Part shown: positions 8,180 through 10,872 of the stretch, piece by piece
How positions within the stretch are numbered: position 1 is the first letter of the stretch
Layout of the letters: every line of letters begins with the position of its first letter
NCBI RefSeq assembly: GCF_000330505.1
Contig: NW_004191636.1
Span: forward strand, 132,351-143,222
Direction of reading: 5' to 3'
Source: Entamoeba invadens IP1
Lineage: Eukaryota > Evosea > Mastigamoebida > Endamoebidae
DNA length: 10,872 nucleotides
Position numbers and translations under genes: made by a program
Notes under the pieces: generated by a model
Seen by the model: only the letters and a program-made list of their open reading frames with translations
What the model was told of the DNA's origin: nothing
Databases searched by the model: none

Positions 8180-9575
8180 TTCTTAGTGGATATTTGGTAA
8201 TTAATAAATTAATTAAAGCATGGGCAATAGTAACATATTTACCCCAATTCTTTGTTAGTAATTTCCATTGATTTTTCATCAATTAAAAAGTGCATACCAA
8301 TCTTATAAAATACATTTTCGACAATAATTCGACATGAATAATGAATGTTATTGTGGTTTCGAATTGCATATATTTGTTGAGTGATGTATTCAGTTGTAAA
8401 ATCCAAATGAATAAAAGTGACACAGATCGGAAGAGATTTGTTGCCTCCAACAACATTCCTTCGTCAACAAACTTTTTATCTGGGTAAGTTTTAAAGATAA
8501 CACTATCATGTGTAGCAGCTGGAATTTCGATCATGATACTAACAACAAGTCCAAAAAAACCAATAATATTTATAATTTTAGTAGTTATTTTAGAAATAAT
8601 AGTTATACTGAAAAAAAGAATTATTCTAATTCTGTTTTCAGCTTCGAGTGGTTGGACTTGTACAAATAACATTTTAAAAAAAATCTCTGTTAACTTTTTG
8701 TGATTAACTGGTTGGTCTCTTTCATCAACAGAATTACAAATTTTTGCTAAATCTGGAATTATTTGAATAAATGCTAGATTTTTATTAGTTGAGAAGTTTA
8801 ATGTTGTGGTTTAACACTGTTTAATTGAATCAAATAACAAACAATACAATGGATTATAAAATAGGTCCAATGACATTTTAATCCAACCAGAAACGTTAGT
8901 TTTTCTTCTTTGTTTCTCTTTCATTTCAAAGTTTGGTGTATCATTTAATCCAAAAAGAGAAATGCGCACAATATCGAGATTGTCAAATAATTGCAAATAA
9001 GTATAATCGCAATAAATTTGAGTGATTTGTAGCAACAACAAATCACAATATGACACTCAAAATTTAACCATTCAATTGCTATATTGGTCTCAGTACCAAC
9101 ATAACAACCAAGTTGTTCAGTGTTCATTTCTTGATTGTTTACAACTAAATATGCTTTTATGTATCGAACCAATTCAATCAATTCGTCAAATTTTCCTTTT
9201 GAAAATCCAGTCAAAGTGAGACATATTGTGTTGTCAATAAGTTTATTTCACTGAGTGTTAATTTCTATTCTATTGGTATAAAAGTTGTTGGGGTTTGAAT
9301 TGCCATAAATTCGAACCAACCACTTTCCATTCTTAAAAATTATGATGTTGATTCTTGGGTATAAGTATTAGTCGTCACCATATTAACAGCTTCTTGTCTC
9401 AAAGTTTTCAGTGAAACTGTTTGCGCTTGCATTTCATTTCTTGAAAGATGTTAGAGTGGTTGATCTTGCTGTGTAGTGGTTGACTTTTTGACAGCTTTTT
9501 TGATGTGTTTGGTACTTTGTAATGGTCTTGGTTAATTTCTGGCGGTTCTCTTTCTTGTGTATTCATTTGCCTCAT
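8148..9575 (-). pseudogene. Decayed DDE_Tnp_4-like transposase (PIF/Harbinger or ISL2EU type)
   Basis: Joined by motif across frames from an ATG at 9575. The N-terminus is polar and Lys/Gln-rich. TGFSKGKFDELIELVRYI near 9212-9160 matches the start of DDE_Tnp_4-type enzymes. Next come KEKQRRKTNVSGWIK and, after a TAA near 8815, NLAFIQIIPDLAKICNSVDE. The block expected to carry the first acidic residue is LFVQVQPLEAENR; the Asp is not visible and Gln or Val sits there. IIGFFGLVVSI and EIPAATHDSVIF follow, the family's PGSxHDSxxF motif, with the second Asp at codon 8505-8507. After a frameshift near 8450 comes GGNKSLPIC, then IHYSCRIIVENVFYKIG, matching SRxxVExxFGxLK with the catalytic Glu at 8317-8319. 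A last shift near 8245 gives KYVTIAHALINLLI, like the terminal LHN helix, ending with a TGA at 8148-8150. At least three frame changes and several stops make it dead. Alternatives are other DDE endonucleases of the same fold; the family is better supported than the exact superfamily. Confidence 0.6.
9017..9061. repeat. Nested inverted repeat inside the DDE_Tnp_4-like pseudogene
   Basis: TGATTTGT (9023-9030) pairs with ACAAATCA (9038-9045) around a 7-base loop, while TTTGAGTG (9017-9024) pairs with CACTCAAA (9054-9061). The two pairings share two bases on the left arm, and the right arms are 8 bases apart, as if 8 bases had been inserted into one longer palindrome. It lies in transposase coding sequence and may be accidental or a footprint of a small insertion. 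Confidence 0.7.
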
Positions 9576-10341
9576 CTCTGTTTTAAATATGTATTATTAA
9601 TCTAATGGAGTTAGACAAATGTCTTATAAAAAATAGTTTGTTATAATGTGCCTATTTTGTTATGGTAGTTGTTGTGCAGAGCTTTTGGAAGTAAGTTAAG
9701 TATTTATTGTTGTGTTTAGTTGCGGTTGTTGTGCTCCAACAATTGTTTTAAACAAACCATGGTGGTTTTGGTTATTAAATTTGTCTGTTGGGGATGTTTT
9801 CCATTTTGTTTTATAATTCTGAAACCCTTAAATGTGTTAAGGATTTTTTTAGAAAAAAATTAAACAGATAAAAATTTCAAAATTTATTTAGACTTTATAT
9901 TGCTCGTTGCCATTGTTTTGATTTTGGGGTGGTCGTGTTGAGCAGCAGCAATTTAATATAGAAATGTAAATAATCTAGGTTATTTGCTCACATTCTAATA
10001 TAACTTCTTAGTATTAATATTTTGTTTTATTGAAGTTAAATAACATAAATAATCGGGAAATAAAAAGCGAAAATGTTAACTTTACTTTTATAATAATAAA
10101 TCATATAGTGACAGAGCAAAAAAACAAATATTGCCGTTCTAACATTTGTACACATTTAAAAACGTTTTTATTTAAAATACTATTTTATACTCAAATTATA
10201 ATGTGTTGTTAAAAAACGTTATAAAGAGACTTGATTATTAGCAAATGTTTTATCATTTAAAAAATACAGAATTATACAATCTATGATATTATAATTAAAA
10301 CAACTTTAAACAACTTTGATTTAAATAAAACACGTTTTTTT
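9576..10341. other. Spacer between the DDE_Tnp_4-like remnant and the SWIM ORF
   Basis: About 765 bp without a supportable gene. The left part (9650-9960) is unusually rich in GTTG/TTGTTG on the plus strand, which is CAA/CAACA on the minus strand, the 5' side of the decayed transposase; it may be part of the same element. One GC-richer patch at 9905-9950 reads on the minus strand as a short run including DHPKIKTMATSNIK before a stop, too little to call. The right part (9960-10340) is plain AT-rich sequence. No terminal repeats were confirmed. Confidence 0.5.
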
Positions 10342-10872
10342 TTAATTTAGTATGTCGTCAATTCCTTGATGTTTGATTCTAAAAGTCGTTTTGGTTTCAT
10401 CGTTTAATGATTTAAAGAAATCAACAAATTAAACTCGATATTTTGGATCATCCCAACACAAGCAAGTTTTTGCCATATGAATATTCATTACTTATTTGTA
10501 TGAAGTATTGTATAAACTATTTCGTCAAATACAACAACGTGTTCTTTTCGTGTCCAATTATTTACATATTCATCAAGCATTCTTTTTAAATACTCATGTT
10601 TGGCAACTTTCAAACTTGGAACAAGCACTTTTCTCCCAAAGTCTGTCATATTAAACAAAGGATGTCTCTGTGATAGAAACTTATTATAAAGACGCCAATA
10701 AAGTTGGTGGCAACACTGAAAAACAAGTCCGAAATTTTGAAAATCCGGACATGAACAACAAAACACACTGCTTCCTGGTATTGGAGAGATAGCAGGAATA
10801 AATTTGTAATATTGAATCAATCTTATTAACCACTCATGTTGGATATTTTGAACATTTTGCAGACCAATAAGT
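10342..10872 (-). pseudogene. SWIM zinc-finger ORF, C-terminal part, disrupted; continues past the window edge
   Basis: The frame is open from the right edge down to a TAA at 10488, with no start needed inside the window. It contains CSCPDFQNFG then CCHQLYW, which is C-x-C-x11-C-x-H, the SWIM zinc-ligand pattern. SWIM fingers sit at the C-terminus of many MULE transposases and in a few other nuclear proteins such as SWS1/ZSWIM7. A basic and hydrophobic tail follows (SLKVAKHEYLKRMLDEYV). Past the stop, another frame continues plausibly as MAKTCLCWDDPKYRV, a TAA at 10429-10431, then FVDFFKSLNDETKTTF and a final TAA at 10342-10344, so the gene appears to have lost its end to one frameshift and one stop. 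The catalytic part, if any, is outside the window. MULE origin is my preferred reading, given the neighbourhood, but a host SWIM protein with its true stop at 10488 remains possible. Confidence 0.5.

Noticed and set aside
9022..9219. Plus-strand open frame of 65 codons
   Set aside because: It is antisense to the TGFSKGKFDELIELV region of the decayed transposase, whose motif support is much better.
2155..9575. Stop-codon reassignment or programmed frameshifting
   Set aside because: TAA, TAG and TGA all interrupt the reconstructed frames while the BspA-like gene uses TAA normally, and the frame changes are numerous and lack a common slippery site. Ordinary decay fits better.
10030..10212. Plus-strand open frame of 60 codons
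   Set aside because: It is Asn/Ile/Lys-rich, as expected from random AT-rich sequence, has no domain and shows no change in composition.
1..10872. tRNA, rRNA, or Entamoeba LINE/SINE sequences
   Set aside because: I found no cloverleaf-like GC-rich stretch, no reverse transcriptase motif (YADD type) and no recognisable SINE tail on either strand.
1..10872. A new multi-gene system such as defence or biosynthesis
   Set aside because: Apart from one intact LRR gene and possible partial ORFs at the edges, the recognisable coding traces belong to transposase-type families, and no conserved operon-like or co-oriented gene set is present.

Overview
This is an extremely AT-rich eukaryotic window that looks like Entamoeba, most probably E. 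invadens. The strongest reason is the one intact gene: an intronless BspA-like leucine-rich-repeat protein with the N-terminal signature of the large Entamoeba family (a FPNIETLH-type motif followed by 23-residue repeats ending in CFxxC). The very AT-rich spacers and the abundance of decayed DNA transposons fit that genus. The species call rests on family recognition, not on a search.

Layout. 2-109 (+) may be the membrane-anchored C-terminal end of a gene that starts outside the window. 110-955 is AT-rich spacer. 996-1784 (+) is the BspA-like gene, with a TATA-like box about 35 bp upstream and a UAAUU motif overlapping its stop codon. 2155-4611 (-) is one decayed Mutator-like (MULE) transposase of about 800 codons; a naive gene call splits it into four or five fragments. 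4793-4990 is a two-part satellite of four 7-bp units followed by 34 perfect 5-bp units. 4991-6239 is AT-rich with nothing recognisable. 6432-7569 (+) is a decayed pogo/Tigger-like (Tc1/mariner superfamily) transposase. 8148-9575 (-) is a decayed transposase that I read as a DDE_Tnp_4 (PIF/Harbinger or ISL2EU-like) enzyme. 10342-10872 (-) is the C-terminal part of a SWIM zinc-finger ORF that runs off the right edge.

The window is therefore a transposon graveyard beside a single live host gene, with remains of at least three separate DDE/DDD transposase classes. None of the transposases can be made as a full-length protein from this copy. All three were rebuilt by following conserved motifs from frame to frame, so segment junctions are accurate to about 10-30 bp. 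I see no new multi-gene system. The item most likely to be undescribed is the DDE_Tnp_4-like transposase, a class I do not recall being reported from Entamoeba; the SWIM ORF at the right edge is second.
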